From a virus, in IMG/VR virus record IMGVR_UViG_3300046715_000053, positions 1-47,431 of that record: a stretch of 47,431 nt of DNA; one strand, written 5' to 3'. The position numbers and the translations under genes are program-made. The stretch's first letter is position 1. The number at the start of each line of letters is the position of its first letter. Below are positions 40,830 through 47,368 of the stretch, piece by piece. Under the pieces are notes generated by a model. That model did no database searches, was not told the origin of the DNA, and saw only the letters and a program-made list of their open reading frames with translations.

Positions 40830-41193
40830 CAGCGTCACCTTCCTCGGTCGCAGCGAGGCCGAGCTGATCACGCACTTCGCCGAGCCGTTTGATCATGTCA
40901 TCGATCGCCTGGCCGGAGAGGTTCAGCTTCTGTGGATCACAGGTCGCCATCGCGTCGATCATGGACTGTGTAAGTTCAGGGATATGCCATACCGGCATTT
41001 CCACACCCTTACCCCAGGTCCACTTACCACCGGTCTGGCCTTGCCTGACGGAATCTCGCAGCTCGATGTACTGCTGAAGATCCGTTCCATCGACCGTGAT
41101 CGGCGTCACGATCATGGCCACCACGCGCTTGTTGGGCGAAACCTTTACCTGATGGACTACCTGCTCGTCATATGTCAATGATGGGGTGGTCAT
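40813..41193 (-). CDS. Hypothetical protein, first gene of leftward early operon
   Basis: A 126-residue protein with AGGAGG 6 nt before the ATG. N-terminal half is beta-like (VVHQVKVSPNKRVVAMIVTP); the second half is helical (SMIDAMATCDPQKLNLSGQA, DDMIKRLGEVRDQLG) with an acidic tail. No domain recognised. A -35/-10 pair lies about 26 nt upstream. It heads a three-gene unit ended by a strong terminator, consistent with early or regulatory genes. Confidence 0.7.
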   Translation of the reverse strand: MTTPSLTYDEQVVHQVKVSPNKRVVAMIVTPITVDGTDLQQYIELRDSVRQGQTGGKWTWGKGVEMPVWHIPELTQSMIDAMATCDPQKLNLSGQAIDDMIKRLGEVRDQLGLAATEEGDAGGDEA

Positions 41194-41218
41194 CCAAGCC
41201 TCCTGTAGTTACTTCGTT

Positions 41219-41247
41219 ACACTAACGCAAGGTCTTCTGAGCCGCAA
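41219..41247 (-). promoter_or_regulatory. Candidate leftward promoter
   Basis: Minus strand TTGCGG, 17 nt, TAGTGT, with the ATG 26 nt beyond the -10 and AGGAGG in between. The -10 keeps T1, A2 and T6. It lies in the 159-bp divergent region between leftward and rightward genes. Confidence 0.45.
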
Positions 41248-41281
41248 CCTCCGCATGGCGCAAGCTGTGCTGCGTAGGCCC

Positions 41282-41310
41282 TTGACACATGCATCGCCAC
41301 AGGCGATCCT
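41282..41310 (+). promoter_or_regulatory. Candidate rightward promoter
   Basis: Plus strand TTGACA (perfect -35), 17 nt, GATCCT (only A2 and T6 conserved). About 43 nt before the next ATG, which has a perfect GGAGGTGA. The weak -10 suggests activator dependence or that the real box is elsewhere. Confidence 0.4.
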
Positions 41311-41352
41311 TGAAAGCGGACAAATATGTTCTTTGGGAGAGGGGAGGTGAAC

Positions 41353-41721
41353 ATGGACTTCGAACATATTAGCGAGATCGGCGATGGGGCTACCGCCCCG
41401 CCGATGGGCGGCAACTTTACGGGACTACCGGACTATGTCACCACGCACGCCGCCGCCGAGTATCTCGCGGCCGAAGAGGCGACCATGGCGGTCGTCCAGG
41501 GACCTGACGGCCGACCCGTCTGGGTCAACAAGTACACCGGTCAACCCGCCAGCCCGGCCCAGCACGCCGTGAGCAGCGTCGTGCACGACTACTGGCGGAT
41601 ACAGCGTGTCGGGACATGGATCGCGGCCATCGGCATCGTCCTGGCCCTTCTCACGGTCTTCGTGCCCGGCCTGCTGCCGCTGCTCGCCCAGGCCATCACC
41701 TGGCCCATCCGTCACCTCTGA
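41353..41721 (+). CDS. Single-pass membrane protein, rightward
   Basis: A 122-residue protein starting MDFEHISEIGDG, with GGAGGTGAAC directly before the ATG (the upstream ATG at 41326 would put the ribosome site inside the gene). The body is soluble (VVQGPDGRPVWVNKYTGQPA), and one hydrophobic helix near the C-terminus (WIAAIGIVLALLTVFVPGLL) followed by LAQAITWPIRHL anchors it. Similar tail-anchored proteins occur in actinomycete genomes. With the next gene it forms the only rightward unit in the window, possibly an early or lysogenic module (superinfection functions are possible). Confidence 0.65.
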   Translation: MDFEHISEIGDGATAPPMGGNFTGLPDYVTTHAAAEYLAAEEATMAVVQGPDGRPVWVNKYTGQPASPAQHAVSSVVHDYWRIQRVGTWIAAIGIVLALLTVFVPGLLPLLAQAITWPIRHL

Positions 41722-41749
41722 CGCCCCAACACTTTCACAGGAGATCCCA

Positions 41750-42046
41750 TTGGGAAGGCGCACCCTCCAGAACGTTGCACGCCTGCATGAGGAAACAGTG
41801 CAGGCGGCTGTTTCCAACAGGCTGGTCTTGCCCGAGGAAACCGCCGAGGATTCTGAGTACTTTCCTGTGCAGCACATTCAGGTTGACGCGGCTGTGCTCA
41901 AGGAGGCCCTTAAATCAGCCGGAGGAGATCCGCGCCGACTTCGAATTCAGCATGACGGTTCGATTATTGTCGCCAACAAGCCGGTTAGACGGCTGGAGTA
42001 CACGGGTGAGTTTATGCCCGACTGGGATCGGGAATGTAGCGCATAA
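41750..42046 (+). CDS. Small hypothetical protein, TTG start, rightward
   Basis: A 98-residue protein. The TTG start (MGRRTLQNVARLHEETVQAA) is supported by ACAGGAG 6 nt upstream; no ATG is available before the coding composition begins. Middle: AEDSEYFPVQHIQVDAAVLK; C-terminus: GEFMPDWDRECSA. Polar and helical; no family recognised. 28 nt after the membrane protein, so cotranscribed. Confidence 0.7.
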   Translation: MGRRTLQNVARLHEETVQAAVSNRLVLPEETAEDSEYFPVQHIQVDAAVLKEALKSAGGDPRRLRIQHDGSIIVANKPVRRLEYTGEFMPDWDRECSA

Positions 42047-42062
42047 TAGGCGACCAATAAGA

Positions 42063-42099
42063 GAAGGAGCCGGACCACCCCCCTGGGTCCGGCTCCTTC
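42063..42099. terminator. Bidirectional terminator between converging genes
   Basis: Arms GAAGGAGCCGGACC and GGTCCGGCTCCTTC (14 bp, perfect) with a 9-nt loop, between the rightward gene stop and the leftward membrane-anchored gene. U-tracts are weak, as often seen in actinobacteria. Confidence 0.8.
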
Positions 42100-42110
42100 G
42101 CTATGTGGGG

Positions 42111-42602
42111 CTAAAGCTGTTCTACCTGAATCTTCCAGCTACACTCACTGTTGATACTGAGCCTCATCGCCCCGTTGCCATCGTGCAGATGCGTCGTGCC
42201 CTTTCCCTGCATGGCCAATGCGATCACGTAGGATCCGCCGTTAGTCCCGTCGACAATGAAGTCCCCTTCAGAGCCGAAGACCGCACAGTTGAAGCTGTAG
42301 CTCAGGTCCCAGTCACCCAAGACGCTGAAGGTGGCCGTGGACTTGGTGCCCTTGCCGTACTCGGTGAGGACGACGCGCGCCGACGTCTTGTGCTGCGCTG
42401 GCGGCGGGCTCGATGAGTTGACAGTGGCACGCCGAGACGCCGAATCGAGTGTCTTGGAATTGCCGTCGAGAATCATCCCGATGACGAGCGCTCCGATGAC
42501 GAGCCCGAGCAGAACTATGCACCCGATCCCCAAGAGCTTGGCCGGAGACTTCTTTGCCCGGTGCCCCGAGGACGGCGGAACAGGTGGCGTGTACATCGAC
42601 AT
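42111..42602 (-). CDS. Membrane-anchored or secreted protein with beta domain
   Basis: A 163-residue protein. The N-terminus is Pro/Lys-rich, then one hydrophobic helix (LLGIGCIVLLGLVIGALVIG) anchors the protein, and a Ser/Pro linker leads to an extracytoplasmic beta domain (SARVVLTEYGKGTKSTATFS, then NGAMRLSINSECSWKIQVEQ). Proteins of this shape, with a conserved NxECSWxI end, are common in streptomycete-type genomes and prophages. The role may be superinfection exclusion or host surface conversion. The ATG could be 42602 or 42596 (AAGGGA spacing favours the latter). Confidence 0.7.
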   Translation of the reverse strand: MSMYTPPVPPSSGHRAKKSPAKLLGIGCIVLLGLVIGALVIGMILDGNSKTLDSASRRATVNSSSPPPAQHKTSARVVLTEYGKGTKSTATFSVLGDWDLSYSFNCAVFGSEGDFIVDGTNGGSYVIALAMQGKGTTHLHDGNGAMRLSINSECSWKIQVEQL

Positions 42603-42646
42603 TCATTCCCTTGGTTGGCGGAATTGCAGTGGGGATGAAGTTGCGC

Positions 42647-43219
42647 TTAGTTCAGCGATTTGCCGAACGCCGTGATGATCGTCTGCAAGGCCTCCAGGAC
42701 GGCACCCGATGCGGTTACGTTCCTCGTCAACCGATCCTGGACGTAGGGTGTCGTGATTTTGGTTTCTCGCGAATGCGTCACGAGGTACCGAGTGCGGGCG
42801 ATGTCGACCGCGCAGAGGAAACGCATCTCTTCACGGTCTTGGCGGTAGCGGATCCGGCGGTTCGAGGCGTCTTTGTGGACCTGACGTATCTCCTCAGGCG
42901 ACATCGAGGCCACGTCCATTACTTTGGCGAATCCCTCATGAAGGAAGGCGACACCGACAAGGGATCTGGGCACAACCTTGTGCGTGATGGCCGGATTCCT
43001 GGCTACCTGAGATGCGAGAAGGGTGAGAGTATCGACCGGATCGCTGTTCGACCAGATGGTGCACGGGGTCGGTATTTCCTGCGCGAAAAGCAGCGGACCG
43101 AATGCGCTCTGTCGGTTCACGAGCCCTATCAGCTTCGGAGGCGCATCCCACTCTAGTTGTTCGTATTCGATTAGGTCCGCGAGGACCCCCACCAGAACAT
43201 GAGGATGTAGCTTGTTCAT
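42647..43219 (-). CDS. Hypothetical accessory protein
   Basis: A 190-residue protein starting MNKLHPHVLVGVLADLIEYE with GAGGG 5 nt before the ATG. Mixed alpha/beta; PTPCTIWSNSDPVDTLTLLA, GVAFLHEGFAKVMDVASMSP and EMRFLCAVDIARTRYLVTHS are its most distinctive stretches. No known family. The ATG overlaps the end of the next upstream gene by 4 nt, so it is in an operon with the HAD and alpha-CTD-like genes. Confidence 0.65.
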   Translation of the reverse strand: MNKLHPHVLVGVLADLIEYEQLEWDAPPKLIGLVNRQSAFGPLLFAQEIPTPCTIWSNSDPVDTLTLLASQVARNPAITHKVVPRSLVGVAFLHEGFAKVMDVASMSPEEIRQVHKDASNRRIRYRQDREEMRFLCAVDIARTRYLVTHSRETKITTPYVQDRLTRNVTASGAVLEALQTIITAFGKSLN

Positions 43220-43518
43220 ACTGCCCTCTTGTCGTATCCCTCCGGCTCCGTGTCTTCCGAGCCGTTCCATTTATATGCCGCGAGTATTGCCTTTGCGCGA
43301 GCGGTTTCCATCGTTCTCGGCCGCCCCTCCTCGTCTTCACCGAATCCGTAATAGCACCATCCCCTGTCATAGCCGTCTTGATGTTCGACCGGCGTGGTCA
43401 CGAGCCGGTGATTGAATAGCATTTTCAGTACGTCGATGAAGTGCGTGCCGTCCTCGTTAAGGCGAACACGCGTACCTCCTGAAATCGGTCGCATGATCAG
43501 ATCGACAGATTCACTCAC
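43216..43518 (-). CDS. Small hypothetical protein
   Basis: A 100-residue protein with GTG start (MSESVDLIMRPISGGTRVRL) overlapping the HAD gene stop (GTGAGTGA). The motif DGYDRGWCYYGFGEDEEGRP and ETARAKAILAAYKWNG are distinctive. No family recognised. Probably translated with its neighbours in the accessory operon. Confidence 0.6.
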   Translation of the reverse strand: MSESVDLIMRPISGGTRVRLNEDGTHFIDVLKMLFNHRLVTTPVEHQDGYDRGWCYYGFGEDEEGRPRTMETARAKAILAAYKWNGSEDTEPEGYDKRAV

Positions 43519-44104
43519 AATCGGGGTCCTCCTCGGCTCGATATTTGGCGAACGTCGTGAGAACCGTCCGCGCCTCTGTTAGGTGATGGTCGTTCAGTCC
43601 TGTTCGTGAATCCACCGGGATCACCAGGTGAGGGCCGATGTGGCGGATATGCGCCAGGTAAATGAGTTCGTCAGGGACATCGGGCTCATCTTCGAGCCAC
43701 GCGAACTCGCGCCCGTCCGCCCACTTGACGACATGCCTGGCCTTCCATGCGCCATGCCTGATCGCCGAGTCCGGCCCCCACCGGGGTATCGGCGGCATCG
43801 GAACCCACGGCAGCTCCGGGAGGCCGATGACGGGGCCGATGTAGACGTTCGCCAGGCTCGTCCAGAAGCTGGCCCAGACCAGCTCGGCACCCGTTGATTC
43901 GGCCAGCTCAAGGAGAGCCTCTCCATGGGAGGGGTTCAGGCGCATCCTGTACGGCCCTCCAGGGACGTCGAGAAGCTTCTCCACCGTCCAGCCGGGGTGG
44001 CAGTCACACCCGTCCTGGCAGCGGGTGATGGGGTTCAGGACGCCGTCGATGTCTATCAGCAGGGCAGGCGGCGTATCCGTTGCCGGAATGACGGGGGTTT
44101 TCAT
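43511..44104 (-). CDS. HAD-superfamily hydrolase-like protein
   Basis: A ~197-residue protein. Motif I is LLIDIDGVLN (nucleophile and general acid Asp, DxDGVL), motif II WASFWTS, and motif IV WLEDEPDVPDE; a basic residue in RHVVKW could serve as motif III. This is the HAD phosphatase fold, as seen in actinomycete and phage HAD proteins. A Cys cluster (CQDGCDCHPG) follows motif I, an unusual insertion. I take the ATG at 44104, which overlaps the upstream TGA (ATGA) with GGAG 6 nt before. Substrate cannot be told from sequence. Confidence 0.8.
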   Translation of the reverse strand: MKTPVIPATDTPPALLIDIDGVLNPITRCQDGCDCHPGWTVEKLLDVPGGPYRMRLNPSHGEALLELAESTGAELVWASFWTSLANVYIGPVIGLPELPWVPMPPIPRWGPDSAIRHGAWKARHVVKWADGREFAWLEDEPDVPDELIYLAHIRHIGPHLVIPVDSRTGLNDHHLTEARTVLTTFAKYRAEEDPDCE

Positions 44105-44460
44105 TTCCACTCCAGATCAGCGTCTTCGAAGATCACCACAAGGCGTTCGATCTCGGCGATGGCCGCGCGTAGTGCGTTTCCGACTGGCGTTCCGGTGCGC
44201 GCGTCCAGATCAGCGATTCTCCGCCATCTCCTGATTTTCAGATCCAGCGGGATGCCTGATTCCAGCGGGCTCTGCGTGCGCAGCAGATTTCGCTGGACGG
44301 TCAAGATTTCGGCGATCATGACGTCGCCCACCCCATGGATTTTTCGAAGCCGCGACGCGGTCAGCTTTTTGAACTGATCCAGCGTGAAGATCTCTTCCCT
44401 GTAGAGATAATTGCGTGTCTTTTTAGGGAGCGGAAGTCCTTCCAATTCATACGACGCCAT
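44101..44460 (-). CDS. RNA polymerase alpha-CTD-like / helix-hairpin-helix protein
   Basis: A 119-residue protein. Residues ~10-50 (LPKKTRNYLYREEIFTLDQF, then LTASRLRKIHGVGDVMIAEI) match the helix-hairpin-helix pattern of the RNA polymerase alpha C-terminal domain (xxVRxxNxLxRxxIxTxxDL...LxxIxxxGxxSLxEI). The remaining ~65 residues are helical and charged. A stand-alone alpha-CTD-like protein could bind DNA and modulate phage or host transcription. The alternative is a generic HhH DNA-binding protein. Confidence 0.7.
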   Translation of the reverse strand: MASYELEGLPLPKKTRNYLYREEIFTLDQFKKLTASRLRKIHGVGDVMIAEILTVQRNLLRTQSPLESGIPLDLKIRRWRRIADLDARTGTPVGNALRAAIAEIERLVVIFEDADLEWK

Positions 44461-44763
44461 TCACACCCTCCCGGGAAAGATAGGGTCACCACAATTCGGG
44501 CATCGGTCGTATTTTCGGTATTGCAGCCATCGGATCAGGCGCGTTATGAAAATTGTTGGCCAAAGCACGGCCAGTAGAACAATGGCCCCGATATAGAGCG
44601 AGATATGGATGGCGAAAAGTCCGGCCAGGATGCTCAGCTCTCCCTGCCAGCAGTCGCAGCCCGTATCCGCGAGCATCTCGACCTTGCGCCAGATCTTGGC
44701 GAACGCCACTGGGATCCCGATGACCCAGATCGCCAGGAGACACATCGATGGTGTGAGTGTCAT
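44461..44763 (-). CDS. Two-helix membrane protein with CPNCG motif
   Basis: A ~100-residue protein starting MTLTPSMCLLAIWVIGIPVA, whose ATG overlaps the DUF2637-type stop (ATGA). Two hydrophobic segments (N-terminal ~20 residues; HISLYIGAIVLLAVLWPTIF) and a C-terminal CPNCGDPIFPGRV zinc- or redox-type knuckle on the cytoplasmic side. TGCDCW between helices adds Cys residues. No family recognised. Confidence 0.65.
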   Translation of the reverse strand: MTLTPSMCLLAIWVIGIPVAFAKIWRKVEMLADTGCDCWQGELSILAGLFAIHISLYIGAIVLLAVLWPTIFITRLIRWLQYRKYDRCPNCGDPIFPGRV

Positions 44764-45728
44764 GCCATGGCCCTCTGTGCCTCCTGCTGCTCCTGCTCTT
44801 CGACCCAGCGGCGCACCCTTCGCCACCAGCCCGGTGACTTGCCGAGCGCAGCGGCGAGCATCTCGCTCGTCGGTCGGACGTGCGGGTACTTCGCCAACTC
44901 CTCCTTCAGAGCAACTACCGAATCACGCGGCGGCCTCCATGGCAAGCTCTGACTGGTAGAAGGTACCGTTTTTCCGGACGGTTGGGTAGTTACTACCGGC
45001 AAGGAATCTGGTAGCGTTCCTGGCGCTGGGTCCGATACCGGAACCGGGGTACCAGGGGCCGATGGCCCGGGTACGTCACGCCGATTTGGTACCGGTATCG
45101 CCCTCCGCCCAGCCGCCGCCACTGGTGCCGGTACCGAGCCTGCATGACCCCCGTTCGGTACCGGGTCCGGTCGGGGTGCGTGGTGCTGCCCCGCACCCTC
45201 CCCGAGCACCTCGGCCGGACGCGGTGGCGTTTCTCGGGTCAGCGAGACCTCGGATGATTCTGTTACTACCGAGTCGCTTTCTGATACCTGATCCGGTACC
45301 GGCACCTCGTCCGGTAGCGACAAGGCGAGATGGATCAGTGCCGCGACGACCGCAGGCGGTACCGCCGAGACCGCTACCACGACTCTCCAGTCCATCGGTA
45401 GCACTCCGGCACGAATCAGGTGCCACGCCTCGTTGAGCGCTACCGACAGGCCCACGGCGACGACGGCGTTGAGTGCCGCTCGCTTCCGCCCCTCGCGGTA
45501 CCGGATGTCAGTGCCGAACAGTGCCAGCGCCGAGAGCGCGGCGTAGACCTCGACGGCCACCGGAAGCAGCCAGGCCACCGCTCGCGGCCAGCCGACGTGG
45601 ATGGCTAGCTCATACAGCCCCTGGACGCTCAGAGCGCCAGCGGCGGCGAGAGAGACGGGGATGCCCCACGTGAGGATCCGCCGGACGGTGGGATCGATCG
45701 GGTCGTATGTACTCTTATGGGTGGACAT
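44760..45728 (-). CDS. DUF2637-type membrane protein with C-terminal DNA-binding-like domain
   Basis: A ~322-residue protein. I take the ATG giving MSTHKSTYDPIDPTVRR; upstream codons read through hairpin and repeat DNA. Four hydrophobic helices (WGIPVSLAAAGALSVQGLYE, AVAWLLPVAVEVYAALSALA, ALNAVVAVGLSVALNEAW, VVVAVSAVPPAVVAALIHLA) match DUF2637/SpdB-like proteins found on actinomycete plasmids and integrative elements. A Pro/Val-rich linker follows, then a C-terminal helical segment (RPTSEMLAAALGKSPGWWRR VRR, split) resembling a winged HTH. Conjugation-related spread proteins share this layout, but here the neighbours are phage genes. Confidence 0.75.
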   Translation of the reverse strand: MSTHKSTYDPIDPTVRRILTWGIPVSLAAAGALSVQGLYELAIHVGWPRAVAWLLPVAVEVYAALSALALFGTDIRYREGRKRAALNAVVAVGLSVALNEAWHLIRAGVLPMDWRVVVAVSAVPPAVVAALIHLALSLPDEVPVPDQVSESDSVVTESSEVSLTRETPPRPAEVLGEGAGQHHAPRPDPVPNGGHAGSVPAPVAAAGRRAIPVPNRRDVPGPSAPGTPVPVSDPAPGTLPDSLPVVTTQPSGKTVPSTSQSLPWRPPRDSVVALKEELAKYPHVRPTSEMLAAALGKSPGWWRRVRRWVEEQEQQEAQRAMA

Positions 45729-45756
45729 GGGGGGCTCGCACACTCCTAGGTCTGGA

Positions 45757-45792
45757 GGGTCCTCGGGGGCTTTGCGGCTATCCCGAGGACCC
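45757..45792. other. Stem-loop in the leader of the DUF2637 gene
   Basis: Perfect 11-bp arms GGGTCCTCGGG / CCCGAGGACCC around a 14-nt loop, about 29 nt upstream of the DUF2637 ATG on the minus strand. No U-tract in that direction. A leader hairpin or weak terminator for plus-strand transcription. Confidence 0.65.
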
Positions 45793-45823
45793 TTCGCTGC
45801 TTCTAGAGGCCCACCGGTGCCCG

Positions 45824-45862
45824 AGGGCACCCTCAGGGCACTCTCAGGGCACTTGAGGGCAC
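45824..45862. repeat. Four AGGGCAC repeats with 10-11 bp phasing
   Basis: AGGGCAC begins at 45824, 45835, 45846 and 45856, that is every 11, 11 and 10 bp, close to one helical turn. Two more pairs with 11-bp spacing are at 46023/46034 and 46127/46138 (first of the last pair AGGGCAT). The phasing puts sites on one DNA face, as for cooperative protein binding. Confidence 0.85.
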
Positions 45863-45956
45863 TGTCGCCCTGTGGGATGCGATGCAGCCAGATGGAGTGT
45901 TTTCCCAGGTCAGGGGCCACTTTGCGTGATCGTCACAGGCAGCCGAAGTGGTCCAA

Positions 45957-46048
45957 AAACTTCCGCTGGGAATACATGGATCATGGGTTCTACCTGGTAA
46001 AGCGCCGATTTCGCCACCCCTGAGGGCACTTTCAGGGCACTCTAGCCG
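45957..46048 (+). repeat. ~92-bp direct repeat, copy 1, coding-like on plus strand
   Basis: Partner at 46062-46152. Read on the plus strand it encodes KNFRWEYMDHGFYLVKRR; the partner encodes RNFRWESTDTCFYLVKRR. Many differences are synonymous third-base changes (TTC/TTT twice, GAA/GAG, GTA/GTC, AAG/AAA, CGC/CGT, CGA/CGC). Ends in two phased AGGGCAC units and CTCTAGCCG. Confidence 0.8.
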
Positions 46049-46061
46049 GATCCTGGCTCAG

Positions 46062-46152
46062 AAACTTTCGCTGGGAGTCCACGGATACCTGCTTTTACCT
46101 GGTCAAACGTCGCATCACATGCCCACAGGGCATTCTCAGGGCACTCTAACCG
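46062..46152 (+). repeat. ~91-bp direct repeat, copy 2, abutting the integrase stop
   Basis: Second copy, 14 nt after the first. Its last bases cover the integrase stop codon (TAG on the minus strand). It ends with two phased AGGGCAY units and CTCTAACCG. The plus frame is open to TAA after RAL but has no start codon, so it is not a stand-alone gene; it may be a captured host gene end or part of attP. Confidence 0.8.
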
Positions 46153-47363
46153 TTCGTAACCAGCTCGATGACGTCGGCTTCCCCCTGGAAGAAGCGTTCC
46201 GTCGCCTCACGAGACCGCTCCTCACCGCCGGGGATGAAGTGGGCATACGTCTTCGCCGTGACAGCAACCGTGTCGCCGAGATAGGCCGCGACGCTCACGA
46301 TGTCAATCCCGGACGCGAGCTGCACGGAGGCGAAGGTGTGCCGCATGGCGTGCATGCCATTGGTGCGATCATCAGGGATGCCCACTGCCCGCCTGGCCGG
46401 TCTCCACTCGCCGTCGTTGAACATGGTCGCTCGGACATGGCTTCCGTCTTGGTTGCCGAGAAGTAGCTTGCGCTTCGTTGGCGTGCCGTTCGCCTTCTCC
46501 CACGGCAGCGTGATCTCGACCGGCGGAAACTTCTTGATGTGTTCGCTCAGTTGAATGCACATTGTCTCCGTGATCGGGACAGTGTGCGGGGTCTTGTTTT
46601 TGAGCTGAGCGAAAACCCATTCACCGCCGAGTCGTTTGATCTGGACGTTCACGTTGATCATTCGGCGGAGGAAATCGATGTCGTCTACATCGAGACCGAA
46701 GATCTCACCCTGCCTCATACCACTGCCCGCACCGAGGTAAGGGATGACCGCGAAACGCTTTGGCAGCTCTTCTGACATTCCCTCAATCCACGCCAGCGGC
46801 CACGGCTGAGCCTTATTTTTTGGGATCGTGGGCTTCTTCACCGACTGCGCCCTGATTGGGTTGCGATGGATCAGCTCGTCGTCCATGGCGGCAGTGAATA
46901 TCGAGGAGACATCCTTGATGGTGATGATCTGAGCACTGGCCCCTCCTGACATCCCCTGAATCCACGCCTGGATAATCGACGGCCGCTTGGCAAGCTCCAG
47001 AAGAGTCCGCTCGCCAATGACCGGCCACACGTGAAGGCGTAGTTGCCGTTCACGCCGATTGTCCGTGTTGAGGTCTCCTGTTTTGTGGATTCCAAGCCAC
47101 TGTCGAGAGAAGTCCTCGAACGTGACATTGGCGTCTTCGGGGGAAACATACTTACCAGTGTTCAGATCGTGTTCGATCTTCGTCCTGAACGCCTCGGCGT
47201 GGATCTCGGGATTCTTTCCGGCCTTGAGTTCGAAATTTCGCTTGCAGTCCTTCCCCGCATCGTCGGTCCACTGGACTTGCCAGCGCTTGCCCTTCTCACA
47301 CTCGGCGCTCTTTACCTTCTTTCCATTGACGGTCTTGTACCAACGGTCTTTGATCCTCGCCAT
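46146..47363 (-). CDS. int: Tyrosine recombinase, phage integrase
   Basis: A 405-residue site-specific integrase. The N-terminal ~75 residues (RWYKTVNGKKVKSAECEKG, RWQVQWTDDAGK) form the arm-binding AP2-like domain; ~78-170 the SAM-like core-binding domain (TFEDFSRQWLGIHKTG). Catalytic residues: R217 in GMRQGE, Lys near QLKNKTPH (K255/K257), H338-x-x-R341 in HAMRHTF, D364 in YLGD where many have H/W, and the nucleophile Y373 in KTYAHF. It integrates and, with an excisionase, excises the phage. ATG start; the stop lies inside the second direct repeat. Confidence 0.95.
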   Translation of the reverse strand: MARIKDRWYKTVNGKKVKSAECEKGKRWQVQWTDDAGKDCKRNFELKAGKNPEIHAEAFRTKIEHDLNTGKYVSPEDANVTFEDFSRQWLGIHKTGDLNTDNRRERQLRLHVWPVIGERTLLELAKRPSIIQAWIQGMSGGASAQIITIKDVSSIFTAAMDDELIHRNPIRAQSVKKPTIPKNKAQPWPLAWIEGMSEELPKRFAVIPYLGAGSGMRQGEIFGLDVDDIDFLRRMINVNVQIKRLGGEWVFAQLKNKTPHTVPITETMCIQLSEHIKKFPPVEITLPWEKANGTPTKRKLLLGNQDGSHVRATMFNDGEWRPARRAVGIPDDRTNGMHAMRHTFASVQLASGIDIVSVAAYLGDTVAVTAKTYAHFIPGGEERSREATERFFQGEADVIELVTNG

Positions 47364-47368
47364 GCGGT

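Larger units (their letters stand above)
45729..46145. other. Putative integrase att/regulatory region
   Basis: A 417-bp stretch without a supported gene, between the integrase and the DUF2637 gene. It holds a hairpin, three groups of helically phased AGGGCAC repeats and two ~92-bp direct repeats. Tyrosine integrase genes usually lie next to attP with phased arm-type sites, so this is the best attP candidate. No tRNA 3' end was found in it. Confidence 0.5.

Noticed and set aside
45601-46023. 140-codon open frame on the plus strand through the att-like region
   Set aside because: First two thirds is antisense to the DUF2637 protein and its leader, with shadow-like composition. Only its last part coincides with the coding-like repeat, which is reported as a repeat.
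45729-46145. tRNA-type attachment core beside integrase
   Set aside because: I saw no TTCRA T-loop or CCA-type 3' end; att is therefore only inferred from repeats.
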